Source of the DNA: Nocardia asteroides
GTDB lineage: Bacteria; Actinomycetota; Actinomycetes; Mycobacteriales; Mycobacteriaceae
Direction of reading: 5' to 3'
DNA length: 64,000 bases
NCBI RefSeq assembly: GCF_900637185.1
Contig: NZ_LR134352.1
Coordinates: 6,562,001-6,626,000, forward strand
Positions 57,800 to 64,000 of the stretch are shown one piece after another. Below the pieces are notes generated by a model. That model made no database searches. It had not been told where the DNA came from and saw nothing but the letters and a program-made list of their open reading frames with translations. Position 1 is the first letter of the stretch. Each line of letters starts with the position of its first letter. A program made the translations under genes and the position numbers.

Positions 57800-58198
57800 A
57801 TGATCCGCACCGCCGCCCTCGCCCATGTCCGCGACCGCAGGCTGATCCAGACGCGCCCGGAGGGCAAGGACGTCTTCTACATGGCCGGCGGCAAGATCGA
57901 TCCGGGCGAGACCCCCTTACAGGCGCTACATCGCGAGATCGAGGAAGAACTCGGCGTCGGGGTGTCCGGCGTCGCCGAACTGGGCATCTTCGAGGCCGAG
58001 GCGTTCGGCCACGGCAGGAACACCGGCCTGCACATGACCTGTTTCCTCGGCGACCTCACCGGCGAGCCCCGCGCCACCGGCGAGATCGCCGAATTCCGCT
58101 ACTTCACCGTCGGCGAATACGCCGCCATGGACCACGTGGCCCCCGGCTCCATGATGGTCTTCCGCCGCCTGCACGAACTCGACCTCATCGACTGGTGA
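57800..58198 (+). CDS. NUDIX hydrolase
   Basis: The 132-residue protein has a complete Nudix box: GGKIDPGETPLQALHREIEE followed by ELGV, matching Gx5Ex7REUxEExGU at about residues 30-53. It hydrolyses nucleoside diphosphate-linked substrates with Mg2+; the actual substrate cannot be read from the sequence. The ATG at 57800 gives the family start (M/L)IRTAALAHVRDRRL; a GTG at 57794 is an alternative. The frame is open far upstream, but that part overlaps the HAD gene end. It follows the ethanolamine block and is probably a separate unit. Confidence 0.9.
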   Translation: MIRTAALAHVRDRRLIQTRPEGKDVFYMAGGKIDPGETPLQALHREIEEELGVGVSGVAELGIFEAEAFGHGRNTGLHMTCFLGDLTGEPRATGEIAEFRYFTVGEYAAMDHVAPGSMMVFRRLHELDLIDW

Positions 58199-58297
58199 CC
58201 GCACGGCCCGGTGCGTGGATCCGCCCGTGCGGCCGGTCCACCCCGGGTCGCGGTGCCGCGGCGAAACGTTGTGTGGCGGTGCGCCGATCACACTCAC

Positions 58298-58501
58298 GTG
58301 ACGGGGACAGAGACACTGAGCACCGAGTTGACCGCGGCCGAGCGCAGGGCCGCGCTACGCAGGCTCGTCGTCATCTTCGGGTTGATGAACAAGATGATCG
58401 AGCTCAGCGCGGCCGGGGCGCCGCGGCAGCTGGCCGAGCACGCGGCCGCCGCCAGGGACCTGGTCGGCGAGCTGGTGACCGATATCGCCCGGCTGCCCTA
58501 G
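58298..58501 (+). CDS. Small conserved hypothetical protein
   Basis: The 67-residue, entirely helical protein is STELTAAERRAALRRLVVIF followed by GLMNKMIELSAAGAPRQL and a final helix. The alternating charged and hydrophobic residues suggest a two- or three-helix bundle without a membrane segment. The start is a GTG at 58298; the frame is open to 58211 without supportive sequence. It ends one base before the stop of the convergent Rv1083-like gene. I recognise no family. Confidence 0.55.
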   Translation: MTGTETLSTELTAAERRAALRRLVVIFGLMNKMIELSAAGAPRQLAEHAAAARDLVGELVTDIARLP

Positions 58502-58502
58502 C

Positions 58503-58763
58503 TCACTCGGTTTTCGGGGTCTCGGTGGCGCCCTTGCCGGTTTCCGGCTCGATGGCGCCAGGTTCGGTGCCCTCGTCCGCCTTCTGGTCCGGTTCCGGAT
58601 GTTCGGGTTCGAACGTCTCGGGCAGGCCCTTGAGGTGCTTGTTCATCGAGCGCACGAGCAGCACGGTGCCCGCGAGCAGGATCAGGATCACCAGCAGGCC
58701 GAGCGGGGACGCCTTGCCGAACTCGGGTCCGGTCGGGGTGTTCTGCGCGAGGTAGACCAACAT
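58503..58763 (-). CDS. Small membrane protein (Rv1083-like)
   Basis: The protein of 86 residues has one membrane segment (SPLGLLVILILLAGTVLLVRSM, about 19-40) and an acidic, Pro/Glu-rich cytoplasmic tail (EHPEPDQKADEGTEPG region). It starts with MLVYLAQ; the ATG at 58763 overlaps the mca stop (TGATG), so the pair is translationally coupled as in mycobacteria. Its function is unknown; the fixed partnership with mca suggests a link to mycothiol metabolism or simply shared expression. Confidence 0.82.
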   Translation of the reverse strand: MLVYLAQNTPTGPEFGKASPLGLLVILILLAGTVLLVRSMNKHLKGLPETFEPEHPEPDQKADEGTEPGAIEPETGKGATETPKTE

Positions 58764-59641
58764 CACCGGTCGGCGTCCTCGATACCGGCGAACAGGTCGG
58801 TCTCCGGGATGGCGGTGCTCACCCTCGTCTTGGCCAATTCGAACTCCTCGGTCGGCCAGAGCCGCTGCTGCATCTCCAACGGGATCGCGAAGAACGCCCC
58901 GTTCGGATCGATCTGGGTCGCGTGCGCGCGCAGGGCGTCGTCACGCTGGGGGAAGTATTTCGAGCATTCGATCTGGGTGGTCACCCGGCCCCACGCGTCA
59001 CCGCGCTTGAACTGCCGCATCCGGTCCAGCCACTCCTGCAGCGGGAACGGTTCGCCGATGCGCTCGTACTCCTCGGCGAAGGTCTCCAGGCGCTTCATGC
59101 TGAAGCCGTGGTCGTAGTACAGCTTCGACGGCGTCCACGGAGCACCGGCGTCGGGGAACTTGTCCGGGTCGCCCGCGGTCTCGTAGGCGGCGACCGACAC
59201 CTCGTGGCACCGGATGTGGTCCGGGTGCGGGTAGCCGCCGTTCTCGTCGTAGGTGGTGATCACGTGCGGCTTGAACTCGCGCACGATCCGCACCAGCGCC
59301 TCGGTGGACTCCTCCAGCGGGACCAGCGCGAAGCAGCCCTCCGGCAGCGGCGGCAGCGGGTCGCCCTCGGGCAGTCCCGAGTCGACGTAGCCGAGCCAGT
59401 GCTGCCGCACACCGAGCGCGTGGGCGGCCGCGGCCATCTCCTCGCGCCGGACCTCCTCGATCCGGTCCAGGACGCCGGGGGTGTCCATGGCCGGGTTGAG
59501 AATGCTGCCGCGCTCGCCACCGGTCAACGTCACGACCAGGACGTCGACGCCCTCGGCCGCGTACCTGGCCGTGGTCGCCGCGCCCTTGCTCGACTCGTCG
59601 TCGGGGTGGGCGTGCACCGCCATGAGGCGAAGGCCACTCAC
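58763..59641 (-). CDS. mca: Mycothiol S-conjugate amidase
   Basis: The product of about 292 residues hydrolyses mycothiol S-conjugates during drug and electrophile detoxification. Zinc-binding residues lie in [19 protein letters not shown] (about 7-25) and [20 protein letters not shown] (about 136-155). [16 protein letters not shown] and [20 protein letters not shown] distinguish Mca from MshB. I chose the GTG at 59641 because it makes the protein colinear with mycobacterial Mca ([17 protein letters not shown]); the frame stays open to 59725. Mycothiol enzymes confirm an actinobacterial host. It is divergent from the DUF4307 gene. Confidence 0.95.
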   Translation of the reverse strand: MSGLRLMAVHAHPDDESSKGAATTARYAAEGVDVLVVTLTGGERGSILNPAMDTPGVLDRIEEVRREEMAAAAHALGVRQHWLGYVDSGLPEGDPLPPLPEGCFALVPLEESTEALVRIVREFKPHVITTYDENGGYPHPDHIRCHEVSVAAYETAGDPDKFPDAGAPWTPSKLYYDHGFSMKRLETFAEEYERIGEPFPLQEWLDRMRQFKRGDAWGRVTTQIECSKYFPQRDDALRAHATQIDPNGAFFAIPLEMQQRLWPTEEFELAKTRVSTAIPETDLFAGIEDADR

Positions 59642-59744
59642 GTCTCGCTCACCATCGCTCTCGCTCGCGGGTGTCAGAACTTCGTTCCCTATAGTTCCAT
59701 CCGACCCCCCGTTTGTTCCGACCACCCCCGGGAGCGTGAAACCG

Positions 59745-60203
59745 ATGACCGAGCCCGCACCGGACGCCGCGGCCGACTCGGCCGCGGCCGCCGCGCGACA
59801 CGCCGATCGCTACGGCACCAAACCCCCGGCGCGTCGGCTGTGGCCGCTGGTCGTTCTCGGGATCGGCGTCGTGGTCGCCGGGCTCGGCGTGGCCTACCTC
59901 GGCTTCCAGAAATACGGGCCGAAGGCGATCGAGACCGAGCAGCTCGGTTACGTCGTGGTGGACGATTCGACGCTGTCGGTGCGGATGAAGGTGACCAGAG
60001 ACACCCCGCAGCGCGACGTCGTCTGCTTCGTCCGGGCCATGGATCGCGACGGCGCCGAGGTCGGCAGGCGCGAGGTGCTCGTCCCCGGTTCCGACTCCAC
60101 CAGCGTGCAGGTGACCACCACGGTCAAGTCCTCGGCGCGCGCCTCCGCGGGCGACATCTACGGCTGCACCGAGCAGATACCGGGCTATCTCCGCGTCGAA
60201 TAG
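59745..60203 (+). CDS. DUF4307 family membrane protein
   Basis: The protein of about 152 residues has a short disordered N-terminus ([13 protein letters not shown] region) and one membrane segment ([20 protein letters not shown], about 33-52). An extracytoplasmic domain with two cysteines ([20 protein letters not shown] and [15 protein letters not shown]) follows. It matches the DUF4307 family and the Rv1081c position between greA and mca. Its function is unknown. The frame is open further upstream inside the mca region without support. Confidence 0.86.
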   Translation: MTEPAPDAAADSAAAAARHADRYGTKPPARRLWPLVVLGIGVVVAGLGVAYLGFQKYGPKAIETEQLGYVVVDDSTLSVRMKVTRDTPQRDVVCFVRAMDRDGAEVGRREVLVPGSDSTSVQVTTTVKSSARASAGDIYGCTEQIPGYLRVE

Positions 60204-60241
60204 CAGCCACAATCGCACCTGACCTGCATCTTTGTGAGACA

Positions 60242-60250
60242 TGCTAAAAT
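60242..60250 (+). promoter_or_regulatory. Extended -10 promoter of greA
   Basis: TGCTAAAAT is a TGn-extended -10 box with the hexamer TAAAAT. Transcription from about 60257 gives a leader of about 187 bases before greA. That leader contains a hairpin (ACACGGTTCCG pairing with CGGAGCCGTGT, about 60259-60285). No clear -35 box is present, as is usual for extended -10 promoters. Confidence 0.6.
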
Positions 60251-60443
60251 GGGCTGATACACGGTTCCGGGGCTCGGAGCCGTGTTTGCTGCATTGGCGG
60301 CCAGCGGTGCTGTTTCCGGGTTACGGGTTCACCCCCAGGATCGCTCCAGCCGTCGGGCTGGCGCATGCCCGCTTCATCGGTGGGTAAGTGCTGGTTTCAG
60401 GGAATCCCGGTGCGCCGGGAACAACTACTAGGGAGTGATCGAG

Positions 60444-60935
60444 ATGACCGAGAATGTGACCTGGCTTACCCAGGAGTCGCACGACAGGCTCAAGAGTGAG
60501 CTGGACTCGCTCATTGCCAATCGTCCGGTCATTGCCGCCGAGATCAACGAGCGCCGCGAAGAGGGCGACCTCAAGGAGAACGGCGGCTACCACGCCGCGC
60601 GTGAGGAGCAGGGCCAGCAGGAGGCGCGTATCCGCCAGCTGCAGGAGCTGCTGAACAACGCCAAGGTCGGCGTCGCCCCCACCAAGTCCGGTGTCGCCCT
60701 GCCGGGTTCGGTCGTCACCGTCTACTACGACGGCGACTCCGACGATACCGAGACCTTCCTGATCGCCACGCGCGAAGAGGGCCTCGGCGCCACCAACCTG
60801 GAGACCTACTCGCCGAACTCCCCGCTGGGCGGCGCGCTGATCGACGCCAAGGTGGGCGAGACCCGCGAGTACACGCTGCCCAACGGCAACACGATGAAGG
60901 TGACGCTGGTCAGCGCCGAGCCGTACCACGGCTGA
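60444..60935 (+). CDS. greA: Transcription elongation factor GreA
   Basis: The 163-residue factor reactivates backtracked RNA polymerase by stimulating transcript cleavage. The N-terminal coiled coil (about 8-76) carries the acidic tip [20 protein letters not shown], and the C-terminal FKBP-like domain includes [21 protein letters not shown] chose the ATG at 60444; GGGAG lies 8 bases upstream, and an in-frame GTG at 60435 is an alternative. The long leader and hairpin could allow attenuation-type control. A terminator follows. Confidence 0.96.
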   Translation: MTENVTWLTQESHDRLKSELDSLIANRPVIAAEINERREEGDLKENGGYHAAREEQGQQEARIRQLQELLNNAKVGVAPTKSGVALPGSVVTVYYDGDSDDTETFLIATREEGLGATNLETYSPNSPLGGALIDAKVGETREYTLPNGNTMKVTLVSAEPYHG

Positions 60936-60967
60936 GCCCGAGCCCGCACCGAACGAACCCGAACGCG

Positions 60968-61000
60968 AGCGGCCGCATCCGAGACTCGGATGCGGCCGCT
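60968..61000. terminator. Hairpin terminator between greA and metB
   Basis: Perfect 15-base arms (AGCGGCCGCATCCGA and its complement) enclose the loop GAC. It lies between the convergent stops of greA and metB and ends in TCGTC, with no long T-run. Confidence 0.82.
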
Positions 61001-61021
61001 TCGTCATGTGTGGGTGTCCCG

Positions 61022-62164
61022 TCAGCTCAGCGCCTGCTCGACATCGGCGAGCAGGTCGCTGATGTCCTCGATGCCCACCGACAACCGGACCAGGTCGGCG
61101 GGTACCTCCAGCGCCGAACCCTCGGTGCTGGCGTGGGTCATGGCGCCCGGGTGCTCGATGAGCGATTCGATGCCGCCCAGCGACTCGGCCAAGGTGAAGA
61201 TCTCGGTGCGCGAGCAGAACTTCAGCGCCGCCTCCCGGCCGCCGGCCAGCCGCACCGAGATCATGCCGCCGCTGCGGCGCATCTGCTTCTGCGCGATCTC
61301 GTAGCCGGGGTGCGTGGGCAGGCCCGGGTAGACCACCTGCGAGATGGCCGGGTGGTTGGTGAGGAACTCCGCGATCACCTCGGCGTTGTCGCAGTGCTTC
61401 TCCATCCGCACCGCGAGGGTCTTGATGCCGCGCAGCGTCAGGTAGGCGTCGAACGGGCCGGGCACCGCGCCCGCGCCGTTCTGCAGGAACGCGAACGCGG
61501 TGTCGAGTTCCTTGCTGTTGGTGATCAGCGCGCCACCGACGACGTCGGAGTGCCCGCCCAGGTACTTGGTGGTGGAGTGCACGACGATGTCGGCGCCCAG
61601 CAGCAGCGGCTGCTGCAGGTACGGGGTGGCGAAGGTGTTGTCGACGACCAGCTTGGCGCCCGCGGCGTGCGCGATGTCGGCCAGGCCGGGGATGTCACCG
61701 ATGCTCAGCAGCGGGTTGGTGGGGGTCTCGACCCACACCAGCTTGGTGTTGGGGCGGATGGCCGCGCGCACCTCGTCCAGGTTGGCGATGTGGGCGGGCG
61801 AGTGTTCGATGCCCCACTGGCTGAAGACCTTGTCGATCAGCCGGAAGGTGCCGCCGTAGGCGTCGTCCGGGATGACGATGTGGTCGCCCGGGCGCAGGGT
61901 GGCGCGCAGCGCGCAGTCGGTGGCGGCCATGCCGGAGGCGAAGGCCCGGCCGAAGCTGCCCGACTCGAGCGCGGCGAGGTTGGCCTCCAGCGCGGTGCGC
62001 GTCGGGTTGCCGGTGCGCGCGTATTCGTAGCCGCCGCGCATGCCGCCGACGCCGTCCTGGGCGAAGGTGGAGCTCGCGTAGATGGGCACGTTGACCGCAC
62101 CGGTCTGAGGATCGGGTTCATATCCGGCGTGGATGGCCCTGGTCGAGAATCCCAGCTCACTCAT
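61022..62164 (-). CDS. metB: Cystathionine gamma-synthase/lyase (PLP, MetB type)
   Basis: The 380-residue Cys/Met-metabolism PLP enzyme joins an activated homoserine ester with cysteine to give cystathionine. Typical segments are GFSTRAIHAGYEPDPQTGAV at the N-terminus, RTGNPTRTALEANLAALES (about 50-68), and the PLP lysine in VVHSTTKYLGGHSDVVGGAL (about 190-209). It is equivalent in position to mycobacterial Rv1079. The start has TAGTCT six bases upstream on this strand, so the message is probably leaderless. Cystathionine gamma-lyase activity cannot be excluded from sequence. Confidence 0.94.
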   Translation of the reverse strand: MSELGFSTRAIHAGYEPDPQTGAVNVPIYASSTFAQDGVGGMRGGYEYARTGNPTRTALEANLAALESGSFGRAFASGMAATDCALRATLRPGDHIVIPDDAYGGTFRLIDKVFSQWGIEHSPAHIANLDEVRAAIRPNTKLVWVETPTNPLLSIGDIPGLADIAHAAGAKLVVDNTFATPYLQQPLLLGADIVVHSTTKYLGGHSDVVGGALITNSKELDTAFAFLQNGAGAVPGPFDAYLTLRGIKTLAVRMEKHCDNAEVIAEFLTNHPAISQVVYPGLPTHPGYEIAQKQMRRSGGMISVRLAGGREAALKFCSRTEIFTLAESLGGIESLIEHPGAMTHASTEGSALEVPADLVRLSVGIEDISDLLADVEQALS

Positions 62165-62239
62165 GGCCTCAGACTAGTTGGCCGGATCCGGGCCGAAACG
62201 CTGGGGTATTGCGCGGGCGCGGCGGACTAGGCTGCGGCC

Positions 62240-63418
62240 ATGGTGACTGTTGAGGAATTGTTCGCGATCGACCCGCTGCTTTCCCCGGAGGAGCGCGAGA
62301 TCCGCGACACGGTGACCCGTTTCGGTGAGCGCAGGCTGCGCCCGCACATCGCCGAGTGGTTCGAGGCAGGCACCTTCCCGGCCCGCGAGCTCGCGCCCGA
62401 ACTGGGCAAGCTGGGCCTGCTCGGCATGCACCTCGAGGGCTACGGCTGCGCGGGCATGTCCGCGACCGCGTACGGCCTGGCCTGCCAGGAGCTCGAGGCG
62501 GTCGATTCCGGCGTGCGCAGCATGGTGTCGGTGCAGGGCTCGCTGGCCATGTCGGCCATCCATTTCTTCGGCTCGGAGGAGCAGAAGCAGCACTACCTGC
62601 CCGGCATGGCGGCCGGCGAGCTGATCGGCTGCTTCGGGCTCACCGAGCCCGACTTCGGTTCCAATCCGGGCGGCATGCGCACCAGGGCCGTGCGTGACGG
62701 CGACGACTGGGTGCTCAACGGCTCCAAGATGTGGATCACCAACGGCTCGGTCGCCGACGTGGCCGTGGTGTGGGCCTACGTCGACGAGGGCGCCGACAAG
62801 CCGCGGGTGCGCGGCTTCCTGGTCCCCGCGGGCACACCGGGTTTCACCACCCGCGAACTGCACGGCAAGCTCTCGCTGCGCGCGTCCCTCACGGCCGCAC
62901 TGGATTTCGACGACGTGCGGCTGCCCGCCGACGCCGTGCTGCCCGAATCCCGTGGCCTGAGCGCGCCGTTGGCCTGCCTCAGCGAGGCCCGCTTCGGCAT
63001 CGTGTTCGGCGCGCTCGGCGCGGCCCGCGACTGCCTGAGCGCGGCGATCGACTACGCCCGCACCCGCGAGGTGTTCGACAAGCCGCTGGCCGCCTACCAG
63101 CTCACCCAGGCCAAACTCGCCGACATGGCACTGGAACTGGGCAAGGGCCAGCTGCTGGCGCTGCACCTGGGCCGGCTCAAGGACCGGCACGAGATCACCG
63201 GCGAGCAGATCAGCGCGGGCAAGCTGAACAGCACCCGCGAGGCCATCGCGATCGCGCGCGAGTGCCGGACGATCCTGGGCGCCAACGGAATCACCCTCGA
63301 CTACCCCGTGCTGCGGCACGCGAACAACCTCGAGTCGGTGCTCACCTACGAGGGCACCGCCGAGGTGCATCAGCTGGTGCTCGGCAAGGCGCTCACCGAC
63401 GCGAACGCCTTCCGCTAG
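62240..63418 (+). CDS. Acyl-CoA dehydrogenase, glutaryl-CoA dehydrogenase-like
   Basis: The 392-residue flavoprotein has the FAD/substrate segments GCFGLTEPDFGSNPGGMRTR (about 134-153) and MWITNGSVADVAVVWA (about 167-182), and a C-terminal TYEGTAEVHQLVLGKALTDA. The glutamate of YEGT is the catalytic base position used by glutaryl-CoA and related dehydrogenases. The likely role is oxidation of a short-chain or dicarboxyl acyl-CoA. TAGGCT at 62228-62233 lies six bases before the ATG, a leaderless pattern. Its stop abuts that of the convergent membrane protein gene. Confidence 0.92.
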   Translation: MVTVEELFAIDPLLSPEEREIRDTVTRFGERRLRPHIAEWFEAGTFPARELAPELGKLGLLGMHLEGYGCAGMSATAYGLACQELEAVDSGVRSMVSVQGSLAMSAIHFFGSEEQKQHYLPGMAAGELIGCFGLTEPDFGSNPGGMRTRAVRDGDDWVLNGSKMWITNGSVADVAVVWAYVDEGADKPRVRGFLVPAGTPGFTTRELHGKLSLRASLTAALDFDDVRLPADAVLPESRGLSAPLACLSEARFGIVFGALGAARDCLSAAIDYARTREVFDKPLAAYQLTQAKLADMALELGKGQLLALHLGRLKDRHEITGEQISAGKLNSTREAIAIARECRTILGANGITLDYPVLRHANNLESVLTYEGTAEVHQLVLGKALTDANAFR

Positions 63419-63745
63419 TCAGCCGCGGATGATCAGGCCCTGCCCGGGCTCCCGCGCGGGCGCGGGCCGGATCAGGCCGCCGGCGAAGGCCAGCGCCAGT
63501 ACCGCCACCACGACGGTCAGCACCGTGAGCGCGATCGGGACGGTGATCGCCGTGGGGATGCCGAGGACGGTCAGCGAAGCCATACCGCCGCAGCCCCACA
63601 GGATCACGGCGAGGAATCGGCCCAGCAGCGGGGCGTACGGGGACCGCAGCCCCCGGTTCACGCCCGCACGGGCGGCGTAGCCCGCGGCCGCGGGAATGAC
63701 GGGGGTCAGGCCGAGCAGCTGGATGGCCGGTTCGGTGACGTCCAC
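63419..63745 (-). CDS. Small membrane protein
   Basis: The 108-residue protein has three hydrophobic segments (about 12-27, 44-62 and 68-90) and a short polar tail. No family is recognised. Similar small membrane proteins are common in Nocardia. The start is a GTG at 63745 with AAAGGG about 10 bases upstream. It ends directly against the acyl-CoA dehydrogenase stop. Confidence 0.7.
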   Translation of the reverse strand: MDVTEPAIQLLGLTPVIPAAAGYAARAGVNRGLRSPYAPLLGRFLAVILWGCGGMASLTVLGIPTAITVPIALTVLTVVVAVLALAFAGGLIRPAPAREPGQGLIIRG

Positions 63746-63870
63746 AACGGGCCCTTTCGCTCGCCTAGCTGGTTAGCCGAAAGTTGTCTCGAGTCGGTAC
63801 TACCCGCCCAGAATCCACCCGGCACCCCGTTGACGCAAGTCCGCCGCACCCGGCGACCAGCGAGAAACCC

Positions 63871-63899
63871 TTGACCCCGGTCGTGATCTGCGTCACAAT
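63871..63899 (+). promoter_or_regulatory. Promoter with overlapping Crp/GlxR-type site before the terminal TetR gene
   Basis: TTGACC (63871-63876) and CACAAT (63894-63899) have 17-base spacing and place the start at about 63906-63907, at the GTG codon (leaderless). GTGATCTGCGTCAC (63883-63896) is a perfect GTGA-N6-TCAC site covering the spacer and -10 box, so a Crp/GlxR protein would repress. Confidence 0.6.
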
Positions 63900-63906
63900 T
63901 CTAATC

Positions 63907-64000
63907 GTGTTAGGTGAAACTACTCGCGATAGGCAAGCCGAACGCCGTGAGGCGACACGGCGGGAGATTCTGCAGGTCGCGTGGGATGTCGCCAGGGAAC
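63907..64000 (+). CDS. TetR family regulator, N-terminal fragment (cut by window edge)
   Basis: A GTG at 63907 opens a frame to the end of the window. It begins VLGETTRDRQAERREATRR and continues EILQVAWDVARE, which is the start of the first helix of a TetR DNA-binding domain. Only 31 codons are present. The GTG is at the predicted transcription start. Confidence 0.7.
   Translation, partial: MLGETTRDRQAERREATRREILQVAWDVARE

Overview
This is a high-GC (about 70%) actinobacterial chromosome segment, most likely from Nocardia or a close relative in the Mycobacteriales. Supporting evidence is a mycothiol S-conjugate amidase gene, an F420-type luciferase-like oxidoreductase, a PIN-PhoH2 protein, a mycobacterial-type DesA desaturase, and a backbone that, from memory of the M. 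tuberculosis map, matches the Rv1111c-Rv1079 interval in inverted orientation (DUF6542, ispH, lipid-droplet protein, xseA-xseB, DUF4245, glpX, fum, desA2/phoH2, glyA, coaA, short-chain Z-prenyl synthase, hemolysin III, YyaL, mca, DUF4307, greA, metB). Species assignment is inference. I saw no tRNA, rRNA, CRISPR array, transposase or prophage gene. Coding density is high, with no gene-free stretch clearly above 300 bases.

Layout. 1-9 kb: AraC and VOC genes, the cstA-ybdD carbon-starvation transporter pair, an ada/alkA-ogt alkylation-repair pair, a YczE-type membrane protein, and a TetR/MFS efflux pair with a clear operator between them. 9-16 kb: sbcC-sbcD (minus strand), with an expanded Ala/Asp-rich repeat in SbcC, then rmuC and a DUF6542 membrane protein. 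16-25 kb: ispH, lipid-droplet protein, xseA-xseB, DUF4245, glpX, two orphan genes, fumC and desA2. 25-35 kb: LGFP lipoprotein, PIN-PhoH2 with a possible upstream small ORF, then an accessory block (NTF2-like, TetR, FAD monooxygenase, F420 LLM oxidoreductase, RDD protein), glyA, a small peptide ORF and a DUF885 protein. 35-45 kb: coaA, two paralogous lipoproteins, a conserved hypothetical, a Z-prenyl synthase, hemolysin III, a membrane HAMP-cyclase and a YyaL-type thioredoxin-domain protein.

45-58.5 kb is the main accessory region: esterase, small secreted protein, AraC regulator, and an ethanolamine catabolic cluster. In that cluster Eat imports ethanolamine, EutBC (adenosylcobalamin-dependent) cleaves it to acetaldehyde and ammonia, and an aldehyde dehydrogenase with its DUF779 partner oxidises the acetaldehyde. 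A GAF-domain regulator lies upstream. The aldehyde dehydrogenase and permease promoters share an 11-bp-phased direct repeat (TCAAC-N6-TCAACCCTCG) at almost the same distance from the start codon, which suggests one regulon. A lower-GC MFS gene appears to have been inserted between the regulator and the dehydrogenase: 32-bp direct repeats (31/32 identical) bracket it. The cluster ends in a frameshifted secreted HAD phosphatase. 58.5-64 kb returns to the conserved backbone (Rv1083-like, mca, DUF4307, greA, metB), an acyl-CoA dehydrogenase, a small membrane protein and the first codons of a TetR gene.

Many genes have a TAnnnT hexamer 6-7 nt before the start codon and no Shine-Dalgarno sequence, the signature of leaderless transcription common in this order. 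I used this to choose several starts.
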